Assembly: GCA_963969595.1 (NCBI GenBank)
Contig: OZ018417.1
Location: 1,118,501-1,182,500 of the forward strand
Reading direction: 5' to 3'
Length of the DNA stretch: 64,000 nucleotides
From: Neckera pumila
Taxonomy: Eukaryota; Streptophyta; Bryopsida; Hypnales; Neckeraceae
Positions 11,554 to 21,608 of the stretch are shown one piece after another. The notes under the pieces were generated by a model that was not told the origin of the DNA, made no database searches, and saw only the letters and a program-made list of their open reading frames with translations. The translations under genes and the position numbers were made by a program. Each line of letters begins with the position of its first letter. The stretch's first letter is position 1.

Positions 11554-13404
11554 TTAAACCCTAAATTCCCAAGGCCTTTTTTCTATCAAAAACCACTCAA
11601 AATTGTCATTTCTATAGCAAAGAGCAAAAAAACTTTAAAATGTTTTTTTTGCATATCTAACCAAATGATCTTGAACTATACTTGTGGAAGAATGTGTGGA
11701 AGAATTTCATAAACTTTGATCTTGAAAATTGCAAGATATTTGCATTTAATGTGATGGAAACAAGTATTTTGCACCTTGCTTAACTACATTGTTTGGCGTT
11801 GAACCTTTTTAACTTCAAAAATTTTGCTCTGTTAAATTTGAATTTCTAATTTTATATGATGAAGAATTGAGTTGAGAGTCTAGGGAAAAAATTTCAAAAA
11901 ACACAAACTTAGTTTTTACTCATTAAAAATTTGTTAAATAGAAGTAGGTTCAAGATTGAAGGAAAAATTAAACCGTTAATGGCTCTATGATGGAATTGAA
12001 ACACAATAATCCCAACAATAAGATTGTTCTAGCAGGCAAATTTAGCCTTGCTTACCAATTTATTTTGAAGAACTATAAAAATTGCATTAAAAAATGAACT
12101 CTAAAAATTATATTTTCAAAAAGATGTTTAGATTGCCTAAGAAACAAGATTGTCCATAACTTTTTCTTTATTAGTTTAACTTGAATGAATCGAAGCTTCA
12201 AATGTAGTCAAAAATAAAACTTATAAGGGAAAGAATTTAAAAAAAAAAATATTTAAAGTTTTTTTAACCTCTGAAGGACCAAGGCCATTTTTCTACCAAA
12301 AAACACTCAAAACTGCCATTTCTATAGCAAAGAGTTAAAAAAATTGAAAATTGTTTTTTTTCACATCTAACTATACGATCTTATACCTAACTAGTATGAA
12401 AATGTGTGGAAAAAATTTCAGAATTTTGGACCACACAAATTGCAAGATATCTGCGTTTAAAGTGTAAAAAACAAGTTTTTCAGCACATTGTGGGACTAGA
12501 TTTTTTGACTTTGAACATTTTTAACTTTAAAATTTTTGCACTACAAAGTTTCGAGCTTTGAATCTCCATAGTGGAGAATTGAGTTGAGATTCTAGCAAAA
12601 CAAAATCAATCAAAAAACTTAATTTTCATTATTAAAAAAATTGTTAAATAGAAGTAGGTACGAGATAGAAGGAAAATCTAAAATATTAATATCTTTTATA
12701 TGGAATTAAAATGCACTAATCCTAATAGTGAGATTGTTCTAGAAAAAAAACTAAACCATGTGGAACTTCTTTTTTTGAAAAATTGTAAAAATTACAGAAA
12801 TGAATCCTACAAAATTATTTTTTTCAAGAAGATGCTCTAAGTGCCCAAAAAATTAGATTGTCTATAACTTTCTCATAAAGAATCCGAATGAAATAAATCA
12901 AAGCTTTTCAAGTAGACAAAAATACAATCTATGGGCAAAAAAGCTCAATTTTTTTTTTTATTTTTGCAAAAACAAATTTGCTGCCCCCTTTCCCCTGTTT
13001 TGAGCTTATTTGGGCATAACTTTTTTCCTGGGCACTCATTGAAAAAAATTATATTATTACGAAGCTTATCAATTTTTCTAACTTCAAAAAAAGTTTCAAA
13101 AAATCAAGACAAAAATTCAGCCCGTAGATACCTGCCCAAAATCCCAAATGTTCGTCGAACCGACAATGGTCCTTTAGGGGTTAAGAGTTTTTTCCTGCCC
13201 GCCAAACTAAAAAATGGGCTTTTTGTGCCATAAATTTTACTCCCAGGCACCAATTGAAATAAAAATTATATTTTTGGAAAGCTTATAATTATATTTTTCT
13301 ATCTTTACAAAAAATTAAGGAAATCACCACAAATATTGAGACTTTAAGAGAATGTCTAAAAACCATTTTGTCCTCCAAGGGGACAATGGGAATTTAGGGA
13401 TTAA
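11554..13404 (+). mobile_element. TTAA-flanked element, outer member of a nested pair
   Basis: It starts TTAA + ACCCTAAATTCCCAAGGCC (TTAA at 11554-11557) and ends GGGAATTTAGGGA + TTAA (13401-13404). It is interrupted at 12264-13184 by another member of the same family. Left and right halves rejoin properly on either side of the inner copy. The paralogous site downstream of the P450 gene (about 24847) lacks the element and has a single CTAA at the position. Confidence 0.85.
12264..13184 (+). mobile_element. TTAA-flanked TIR element, subfamily B, inserted in an older copy
   Basis: The ends are TTAA + CCTCTGAAGGACCAAGGCC (TTAA 12264-12267) and GGTCCTTTAGGGG + TTAA (13181-13184). Length is about 0.91 kb. 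Subfamily B landmarks: CACTCAAAACTGCCATTTCTA, then CTAACTAGTATGA, TTTTGACTTTGAACATTT, GAGCTTATTTGGGCATAAC and CCTGCCCAAAATC near the right end. No frame long enough for a transposase, so non-autonomous. Confidence 0.9.
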
Positions 13405-13443
13405 TATGGAATTCTCCTTGATTGTTTTGTTTATGCTTTGGAT

Positions 13444-14479
13444 CTAGGGATTGTTGCAAGAAATATTTGCCAATTTTGGCTCAAAACGGCCTATTTCAAT
13501 GAGTGCTATGACTTTTGGAATAATTTTTTTTAAATGAAATAAATATAGACAATTTGTAGATATTGAAAATATATATGTCTCTAAAACTTCAGATCTAGAC
13601 TCGAAAAAATTGTAAATATTGAAAAGTTCATCTCTAGAAAGTTATGCGCAAAAAAAGCAAGATGAAAAATACCAAGAAAATGGACTATTTGATGTTTGAT
13701 ATTTAGAAAGTAGTACCAAAATTCAATAAAATTCAATAAAGAAAATCTATTTTTTCTAATTTGAAGATACTCTTTCTTAACCATTTTCATCTTGGAGAAA
13801 AACAATTCGTGTTTTCTGCACTTGTGCAAAGGTAGTGCACTTTGAGCACATGCATTAGGGGAGATTGGAGGGCATTGGAGGGCCGTTTCAGGCCCGTTCC
13901 CCAATCTAGCCAGATCTGTGAACAGCCGGTAAGGGCTATCAGAATTTTTTTTTAAACTCTCCCAAATATCATTTTAAGCCTATTTTTTATTTTTTTATTT
14001 TTATTTTTATTTTTCAAAAATGACATAGCACTCTCTCGACCACATCAGCCAGCAACTTTTCTGCGTTCCCGCAATTTGGGAACGCTAGATAACTTGCAGT
14101 CTCTTAGAGGCCTCAAATCTCTTCTAATGTGGAAGGTGGAAAGTTTGTTTTTCTTAGAAAATTTCTTTGTGGTCTTGTATAACTGTAGTAGAAGTCCTTG
14201 GATTCCAATTTTGAGCTTCAAATTTGCGTTTTTGGATCAAAAATAGTAAAAGAAAATAAAAAATGGTCAAGGTAGACATTCAATTGGGGACTGTTTTGAA
14301 ATAGTAAATATATTTTTTAAATGCAAAAAAATATTCAATGCCTACAACTACCACATGTACTCTCATTTCAAGTTTCATATAAAATTGACATACGACGCAA
14401 AAGTTATGAGCAAAAAAACACATGTCCAAGGCAAAGGGGACAAAAAATTAGGACAAGTGATTCCTGCGATCACCCCTAG
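13444..14479. mobile_element. About 1-kb element with CTAG on both sides
   Basis: Compared with the paralogous site at about 24893, this copy has an extra block starting CTAG + GGATTGTTGCAAG (13444) and ending CTGCGATCACCC + CTAG (14476-14479). The empty site reads CTGG. The ends are loosely inverted (GGATTGTTGCAAG against GGGTGATCGCAGG). A reverse-oriented relative lies at 42237-42930. A CATTAG-family element (13853-14129) is nested in it. The class is not known. Confidence 0.6.
13853..14129. mobile_element. Short TIR element (CATTAG family), second copy
   Basis: The ends are CATTAGGGGAGATTGGAGG and, inverted, CATTAGAAGAGATTTGAGG. The middle shares the T-rich run followed by CAAAAATGACA..CACATCAGCCAGC with the copy at 2879-3176. 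The related element at 42237-42930 lacks this block at the matching place, which supports it being a separate insertion. Confidence 0.7.
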
Positions 14480-14680
14480 ACAAACTCTTGTAATTCAATT
14501 TCTTCTAGAAAGGAATTCATTGTTTTCCTCTACAAGTGAGATTTGCTTCTCTCTCTTCTCATTGGAAACATCTACAATAAGTACGTCTTTTAAATTTTAT
14601 CTTCTTTCATTGATAAAACACATCCATGGATACATTTTTGTCCAAAATGTACATTGTATAGTTACCCTCTAAACATAGAA

Positions 14681-15261
14681 GCATGGGAACAATATTAGAG
14701 ATATCTACAACCAACACAGTGAAAAGTCATAAAAAATTAGTTTGATTAAGAGGATATCCAAAAAATACTTGCTTCAGAAAGCTAGAACTTTCTTCGAGTG
14801 CTAACGTCACTCTGAAGTCCAAGGCTATGAATGCAAAGAATATTTTGTATTCAAGCATGCATGCAATCTTTTATTACTTAAACTCTTCATGTTATAAATG
14901 CCCTCCAAAGTCCAAACAATTACAATGGCATTTTTTCTTTCTAAGACTCAAGTACATCTAAGAGCGGATTACCTTCCAGGGAAGCTAAACTTCTTGAAGT
15001 GATTTTCAATAAACTTTTGTAGGAGGAAAAAAGGACCTTTGTGGAATTAGTTACAATTTTTTGAGGTTGAAACATAGCTATCACCAAAAGCAACCACCTC
15101 CTAAAATGTATATTGTTGATACATTGAAGAAAACAAAATGTACTTTTGTGTCATGTTTACTTTTAGAGTATGGTTGCTTTCAAAGTAGACTAACTTACTC
15201 CTTTCCTTCACCCATATGCTTTCAAATGAAACATCATTAGATCGGCACTCCGTGAGGTCAC
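14681..15261. other. AT-rich spacer, nothing recognised
   Basis: There are no coding, RNA or repeat features I can support here. It separates the relic of the P450 3' flank from a relic of the 5' flank. Confidence 0.5.
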
Positions 15262-15303
15262 ACCCCCACTCATACTAAATATACTTATAAGCAACTTCTG
15301 TAA

Positions 15304-16730
15304 GACCATCTGCAATGCAACAGCGGTAAAAAGGTCTTGCAAGGGCACATCGGGGGTTGTTTCACGAGGCCTCTACAGTACCAATTCTTCTTTTGGAAAA
15401 TTTGGCCAATGCAAAGCCGGCATCCAAACGTCAAATGGACTTTTTGGTATTATAAAAGGAAAGGAAGAAAATCATTTACATTAACCCCTAAAGCCCTGAA
15501 CATGCTTTTTTGAGAACATAGCTTTTGGGGGCAGCTCACTATGAGCGGAGTTTTTATTTTTTTTCTTTCAAATTTTCACACAACATTTTCCCGAGGAGTA
15601 TCTTTAAGGCCCAACAATCTTCATAACTTTTGACTACATGATTAAAAAGTAATTGCATGATATGTCATTTTCATTGCTCGGCGGGCAGCCCGGGTAGCAA
15701 AAAAACCTTCTTCAAAAATCAATTTTAAAAAAAATAAAAATTTGGAATTGGTTCTTTAGATTTATATGTACGCGGGAAGCTTTGAATCATTCCATTTGGA
15801 TCTATGAGTCAAAAGTTATGAGGATTCTTAGTTTGAGGGTAGTTATGGAATCTCAACTCTAAAATAAACTTTGAAGTCCTTTATTTCACTCAACTTTCAA
15901 TATTTTTGAAAAAAAATAAAAACCTTCGGTGTAGATTGTTTATTACAACATTACAACCGTTGGGATTGGCATTTTTCAATTCCATAAATAAATTCTTAAC
16001 AATATAGTGTTTTGAATCATTCTCTACCTCTTCCTACTTACTATTTTTTTCCTATATGTTGTACAATTCTAAATGATCTAAATTTTTTCAAGTATAGATC
16101 CAACTTGTCTAGGAAAATGAATCCAAAGAGTAACAACCATTTTGGACATTTTTTTCATACAAATGTGACCTTGTGAAGGGCAGCTGCTCGTTTTTTTGCA
16201 GGGACAAAAAAAGGATTTTTGTCAATTCAAACGCTATTATCTTGCAATCCACATGGTGGAAAATTCTAAAAAATTTTCCACATCTTCTTAAACAAGTTTA
16301 CTACAAGATCCTACGGTTACATGTGTCCAAAAATGTGTTTTTTTCTAAAATTTGGCACTAGTATTAGAAATGGCAGTTTCAAAGTGTTTTTGGTGAAAAC
16401 ATAGTCAAAAACCTTTAGGGGTTAAAGAAAGGACTTTTCATGGAAACCAGGAAGGTTGAATTGATTAGTGCACATACCAATAAACTTTTCTTGGCACCCA
16501 TTGGGTACTACCTTTTTTAATCATGATGATTCCACCAAATCTACTTGCCGAGATTTTTCCCAGGGTAAGCAAAATGACAAAATATGCCGATTTTGGGGGG
16601 TTGCATACCGAGGCTGTGAAAGTGGAAGTCTCCATACCGACTGCATTGGAGCACAATTTTAAATAAAAATTATGGTCCACCTTGCACAGTGCCGATACTG
16701 TGCAAGGTGCCAGTTGCATTGCAGATGGTC
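15304..16730. mobile_element. PIF/Harbinger-like MITE with TAA duplication, split by a TTAA-flanked element
   Basis: The 18-base ends GACCATCTGCAATGCAAC are perfect inverted copies (15304-15321 and 16713-16730). Both are flanked by TAA (15301-15303, 16731-16733). The paralogous empty site near 20436 reads CTGTAAGGGTTACG with a single TAA. A 3-bp TAA/TTA duplication with such termini is typical of PIF/Harbinger MITEs. Without the nested 0.94-kb element it is about 0.49 kb. It has no coding capacity. Confidence 0.9.
15481..16425 (-). mobile_element. TTAA-flanked TIR element, subfamily A
   Basis: Ends: TTAA (15481-15484) + CCCCTAAAGCCC on the left and AACCTTTAGGGG + TTAA (16422-16425) on the right. 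Length is 937 bases between the TTAA copies. It is the reverse of the copies at 17982, 27773 and 53309, sharing GGACACATGTAACC, GGGCAGCTGC and AACATTACAACCGTTGGGAT. It is nested in the PIF-like MITE. Confidence 0.9.
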
Positions 16731-16846
16731 TAAGGGTTACGTACTGTGCAGGGCATTGCCACTTTTTGTCACGCATTGCGTCATGGTTGTTGCATAAGGC
16801 ACAGTATAGATGCAAACTCATCAATTCAAGTGAATGGCCCATATAA

Positions 16847-17263
16847 GAGCATCCCCACTCTAACTCAACAAGTGGCTCAAACTAGGCAAATGGCCATGCC
16901 CGGCCATAATGAGTGCCCCACGGCACGCACGGCAAGGGCCAAAAAATGGCCGGGCACAGCCAAATTTGAAGAGCACCTGGCCAAATGAAGAGTCTTGCTT
17001 GCGGCTCGGTATGAGTTATTTTATCTTTATTTCCAAGTTTCGAGAGACCTTTTCATTTATTTCCCCAAGTTTTGAGAGACCTTTTCATTAATGAATGTCT
17101 TTCCCCGAGTAGGCATTCATGAGGTAGCACTTGGGGGCCGTGTAAACTTGGTTTCTTGTGTTCGTAACCCGTGTTGCCGTGGGCACAGGGCCGGGCTTGG
17201 TCAAATGACACTCTAAGTGCTCCCTGGCCGTGCCATTTGGCCGTGCCTGGAGTGGGGATGCTC
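16847..17263. mobile_element. PIF/Harbinger-like MITE, 417 bp
   Basis: Perfect 14-base inverted ends GAGCATCCCCACTC. It is flanked by TAA at 16844-16846 and 17264-17266. The paralogous sequence near 20675-20685 runs CCCATATAACACTAACAC with one TAA and no insertion. The body is G/C-rich with repeated GGCCGTGCC and CCGGGC motifs. It encodes nothing. Confidence 0.93.
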
Positions 17264-17981
17264 TAACACTAACACTTAATATTGTCCTTATTCTGTGGGT
17301 CAGATTCCTGCAACAAGGGACATGCCTCAAAAAGCCAATTACAAAAGGACCAGGTTGTGGAATCTGACATTTTCCTTGTCGGTCCACTAGAATTGTTAAC
17401 AAGGAGAGTTTGTGCACCCTTGTTTTTAAGTGGGAGCCAACATGCAGTGCCATTGGCATATACTGTCTTGCATAAGCTTATTGTTTGAGCAGCAATGTGG
17501 ACTGGGAGCCCTTTGAGCTAACTTAGACTAAAGTAATGTGAGTGTGAATTCTGAGTTGATTTCCAGAACATCCGACTTGTTCACTTGCATTCAAATTGTG
17601 TGCAACCCTGACCATCAATCTTCTCGGCCATGGTGACCATGACGATGCCTTCTGGAGCTTGGAGTGTATGCTTCTCTTCGCTTCTCTTCTCTGCTTTTCC
17701 AACAATCTTATGCAGACTCTCCCTCTTGAATATGGATGTCAGTTTCGCCCCAACAATTTGCTCAAACTGCACAACCATATGAATGTGTCAGTAGATGTCA
17801 GTTTAATCTCAAAATATTTTCTCCAAGAAGAGTTACTATGCTCCACAGATTGCATGTGTAGATATCAGTTAAATCTCAAAAATTTGCTCAACTAGACCTA
17901 CACAACAATGTACCCAAAAGAGGCAAACCCTCCTGTTTTTAGATTTCCTCCCCCCAAACTAAAAAATTGAGAGACACTGAT

Positions 17982-18917
17982 TTAACCCCTAAAGTTTCAT
18001 GACTATGTAATCACCAAAAACGCTCCAAAACTGCCATTTCTAATACAACTACCAAATTTTTGGAAAAAAAAACAATTTTTGACACATGTAACCATAGGTT
18101 CTTGTAGTATGATATTTTGAAAACATGTGGTAAAAATTTCAGAAAATTCCACCGTGTGGATCATAAGATATAAGCATTCAAAGTCTTGAAAACCGTTTTT
18201 TCAATCCTGCGAAAAAACGGGCAGCTGCACTTTGCAAGCTCACTTTTCAATGAAAAAGTGCCGATAAAGGTGGTGCTTCTTTGAATTCAGTTTCCTAAAC
18301 AAGTTGTCTATATGCATGAAAAATTTCACATCATTTGGAATTGTACAACATATAGGAAAAAAATAGCAAGTAGAAAGAAGTAGAAAATGATTCAAAATAC
18401 TAAATTGTTAAAAATTTAATCATGGCATTTAAAAATACCAATCCCAACGGTTGTAATGTTGTAATAATCAATCTACATCCTAGGATTTTATTTTTTTTCC
18501 AAAAATATTGAAAATTGATTTAAATAAACAACTTTAAAGTTTTTTTTAGAGTAGAGAATCCATAACTACCCGCATTTCAAAAACCCTCATAACTTTTGAC
18601 TCATTGATTGAAATGGAGTGACCCAAAGCTTTTTAAGTATATATAAATGTAGAGAACCAATTTCAAAAAAAAAAATTCCTGAAAAAATGATTTTTTCTGA
18701 TCTGCCCAAATTGCCCGGTTACGAAAAAAAGTAACATATTAGGTCACAACTTTTGACTTGTATTTTGAAATGTCATGAAACTTGGTACACATGAAGATAT
18801 TCCTCGCCCCCACCTTCTATTAAAATTTCAGCCTCAAATATGGATATCTCTAGTCACATGTACCTATCCAAAATTTCTATACGGCCAAAAAACGCATGTT
18901 GGTCCTTTAGGGGTTAA
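17982..18917 (+). mobile_element. TTAA-flanked TIR element, subfamily A
   Basis: Ends: TTAA (17982-17985) + CCCCTAAAGTTTCATGAC and GGTCCTTTAGGGG + TTAA (18914-18917), 928 bases between. Its landmarks are the same as the copy at 27773-28699. It directly follows the truncated 5'-flank relic. Confidence 0.9.
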
Positions 18918-20347
18918 AAAAACAAAAAACAAAAAAAACCATGCCATTGATCTTGAAAAACAACTTTGGATACGATATGGACATGCTACATATACGGATA
19001 CGATATGGATATGAATACAAAATATAAAGGATAAAGGATCTAAATATCACAAAGTTTGACATCTCCAATAAAAAATTTATGTTCATTGGACTTGCACTTC
19101 AAAAGTTATAGTGGATAACAAGAGAGGGTACCCTCAATGGACGGGAAATAGGACTGCCCTTTCTTACAATGACCTGCTATGTACTTGCAATAGAAATGGC
19201 AGTTTTGGAGTGTTTTTAGTGAAAACATAGTGAAGAAACTTAAAGGGTTGAGATTCAAGTACATCTTGTGTAATAAATGTCTAGGATTTTTTACTTTTTT
19301 TTGCCTAAATGTAGGAATTACAATTGGGGCAATGTTGATTGTGGATATACTTATTTTACTACTGTTCTTCACCTAAAGTAGAACTTCTATAAAGTAATAG
19401 CCCTGAGAACAAGCTCAAATCCCAGTGCTCAAGAATCTTAGAGAACTTCTCTAATATGTTTAATTGGGATTGGGCCTATTGCAAGACTAGACAATTAATA
19501 CCCCATCACTTTAGAGAGGCTATTGCCTTAGAGAAGTTCACTTCAGAGAAGTTCTATTGTGTCTGCATTCAAATTAAAAAAATTATATTTAGAGGATATA
19601 GAGAATTCATTGAGAAATTGAGTGCAATATGTGCAAAAATATGGATGAGGAAGAATGCAAAAAAAAGGAATTTTTTCCTTAAGAATGAATATTCTATGCA
19701 ATATAAATGTGAATTTTTCATTCAGACCCATCCTTGTCTCATAGCTTCACTTTAAATAGCTAGCTTTGGATCATGTTTCTAGTTAAGCGTGAGCCAATCA
19801 AGTGTGAATAAATCGAATCTTTTTCAACCAACAATAGAGCTAGCTGTTGTTCATTATAAAGCACCCTATTATATCATTACAAGGGGGCTATCCGTTATAG
19901 GAATCTCTACCTTGTCATTTGAGTGCACTCGGTGAGAGTATGGAAGGCAACTCATTCCTGATCAATCACCCCCCATTCTGGCGATGTAAGTTGCTATCTT
20001 TTTGTGCAGGAAGAGATGAATAGTGATCAATTATAGCGTGGTTCCCGGCATGGTTGTGGCGCATTATGATTGGCTACAAGACTCTCAATATTGCAACCAA
20101 CGCTTGGTGGATTTTGCAACCAGCCCTTGGTCAAAAATAGGAAAGTCCATATAGCCAGTATGGGTTGAATAGAATCTTCAGCTAAAAAATTCACATAAAT
20201 TTTATTTTGAAAAATAAAAATATGGAAAATTATGGAAACCTTCCAAACTCTACTTTTGCACACGGGAAAATTTCCCCACTAAAGAAACCCGCCTTGCAGA
20301 TACGTGTAACTGCTTAAGTGGTCAGAAATGGGTGGCCTCTCTTATAG
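18918..20347. other. Spacer with a relic of a TTAA-flanked element at about 19186-19250
   Basis: At 19186-19250 a stretch reading GAAATGGCAGTTTTGGAGTG...TTAAAGGG matches the right end of subfamily A in reverse orientation, without a partner end. The rest is AT-rich and shows no gene, although frames of up to about 100 codons occur by chance (19456-19755). Confidence 0.5.
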
Positions 20348-21548
20348 CCCCACGTACTCATACAAAATATACTTATAAGCTCCTACCAACTTCTGTAAAG
20401 GTGACATACTGTGCAGGCATTGCCACCTTTTCTGTAAGGGTTACGTACTGTGCAGGGCATTGCCAGTTTCTTCTTCTTCTTTTTAAACAAATGGACAATT
20501 TCCATTGAGCATTGCCAACTTTTCTTTTCTTTTCCTTTTTCTCTTTTTTTTTTCTTTTCAGGGAAACAAATGAAACAGGGACAGAATTGCCACTTTTTGT
20601 CACTCAGTGCATCATGGTTGCTGCAGAGAGCACAGTACAAATGCGAACTCATCAATTCAACTGAATGGCCCATATAACACTAACACTTAATATTGTCCTT
20701 ATTCTGTGGGTCAGATTCCTGCAACAAGGGACATGCCTCAAAAAGCCAATTATAAAAAGACCAGGTTGTGGAATCTGACATTTATCTTGTCGGTCCACTA
20801 GAATTGTCAACAAGGAGAGTTTGTGCACCCTTGTTTTTAAATGGGAGCCAACATGCAGTGCCATTGGCATATACTGTCTTGCATAAGCTTATTGTTTGAG
20901 CAGCAATGTGGACTGGGAGCCCATTGAGCTAGACTGAAGTAAAGTGAGTCTGTGAATTCTGAGTTGATTTCTGGAACATCCAACTTGTTCACTTGCATTC
21001 AAATTGTGTGCAAGCCTGACCACCAATCTTCTCCCCCATGGTGACAATGACTATGCCTTCTGGAGCTTGGAGTGTAAGCTTCTCTTCTCTTCTCTGCTTT
21101 TCCAACAATCTTATGCAGGCTCTCCCTCTTGAATATCGATGTCAGTTTTGCCTCAACAATTTGCTCAAACTACATACTATGCACAACCATATGAATGTGT
21201 AGATGTAAGTTTAGTCTCTAAATGTTTTCTCAAAGAGTTACTATGCTCCACAGAATTGCACGTGTAGATGTCAGTTTAGTCTCAAAATGTTTTTGCAAAT
21301 TAGTTCTTATACTCCACAGATTGCATGTGTAGATATCAGTTAAATCTCAAAAATTTGCTCAAAGTAGATACAAGATGCCCAACCGTATGAATGCATAGAT
21401 GTAAGTTTAGTCTCAAAATGTTTTCTCAAAGAAGTTACTGTATGTGCTCCACACATATCTATCAGTTAAATCTCAAAAATTTGCTCAAACTAGATCTACA
21501 CTACACGCCACCATATGAATGCGTGGATATCAGTTGAGTCTCCAAGTG
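20348..21548 (+). repeat. 5' flank of the P450 gene with internal direct repeats
   Basis: This is the intact member of the duplicated 5' flank. From about 21130 to 21548 it holds about five or six diverged copies of a 55-70-base unit, built on CTCCACAGATTGCATGTGTAGATATCAGTTAAATCTCAAAAATTTGCTCAAA-like parts. A CACGTG core (G-box-like) lies at about 21582-21587, just before the first coding exon. Whether any of this regulates the gene cannot be told. Confidence 0.65.
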
Positions 21549-21608
21549 TTTGCTCAAATTAAGTTAGTTACTGTGCACAACCACGTGAAATAATGTGGCG
21601 ATGGTGCT

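Larger units (their letters stand above)
11190..14680. repeat. Paralogue of the P450 3' flank, expanded by insertions
   Basis: Pieces at about 11200-11553, 13405-13443 and 14480-14680 match, in order, 24440-25090 just downstream of the P450 gene. Shared phrases include TATGTTGCT..TAAATTTCTTTGAATGTT, TTGTTTATGCTTTGGATCT and AAACATCTACAATAAGT. The gaps between the pieces are exactly the inserted elements listed at 11554-13404 and 13444-14479. This suggests an older tandem unit of the P450 locus whose coding part is gone. Confidence 0.75.
15262..17893. repeat. Paralogue of the P450 5' flank, expanded by insertions
   Basis: This matches 20348-21548, the region just upstream of the P450 gene, from CTCATAC..AAATATACTTATAAGC to AATTTGCTCAA, including ACACTAACACTTAATATTGTCC and TTGTTAACAAGGAGAGTTTG-like phrases. 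Two MITEs (15304-16730 and 16847-17263) are present here and absent from the other copy, which gives clean empty sites. The copy stops at about 17893, before any P450 coding sequence; a TTAA-flanked element follows. Confidence 0.85.

Noticed and set aside
12264..13184. Interpreting the 0.9-kb repeats as satellite DNA or as PIF/Harbinger MITEs
   Set aside because: They are dispersed, in both orientations, have inverted ends and a 4-bp duplication (TTAT copy), so neither tandem satellite nor 3-bp TAA duplication fits.
16465..17459. Frames of 60-125 codons on both strands at 16.5-17.5 kb
   Set aside because: They lie across MITE borders and the duplicated non-coding 5' flank; the paralogous copy does not preserve them.
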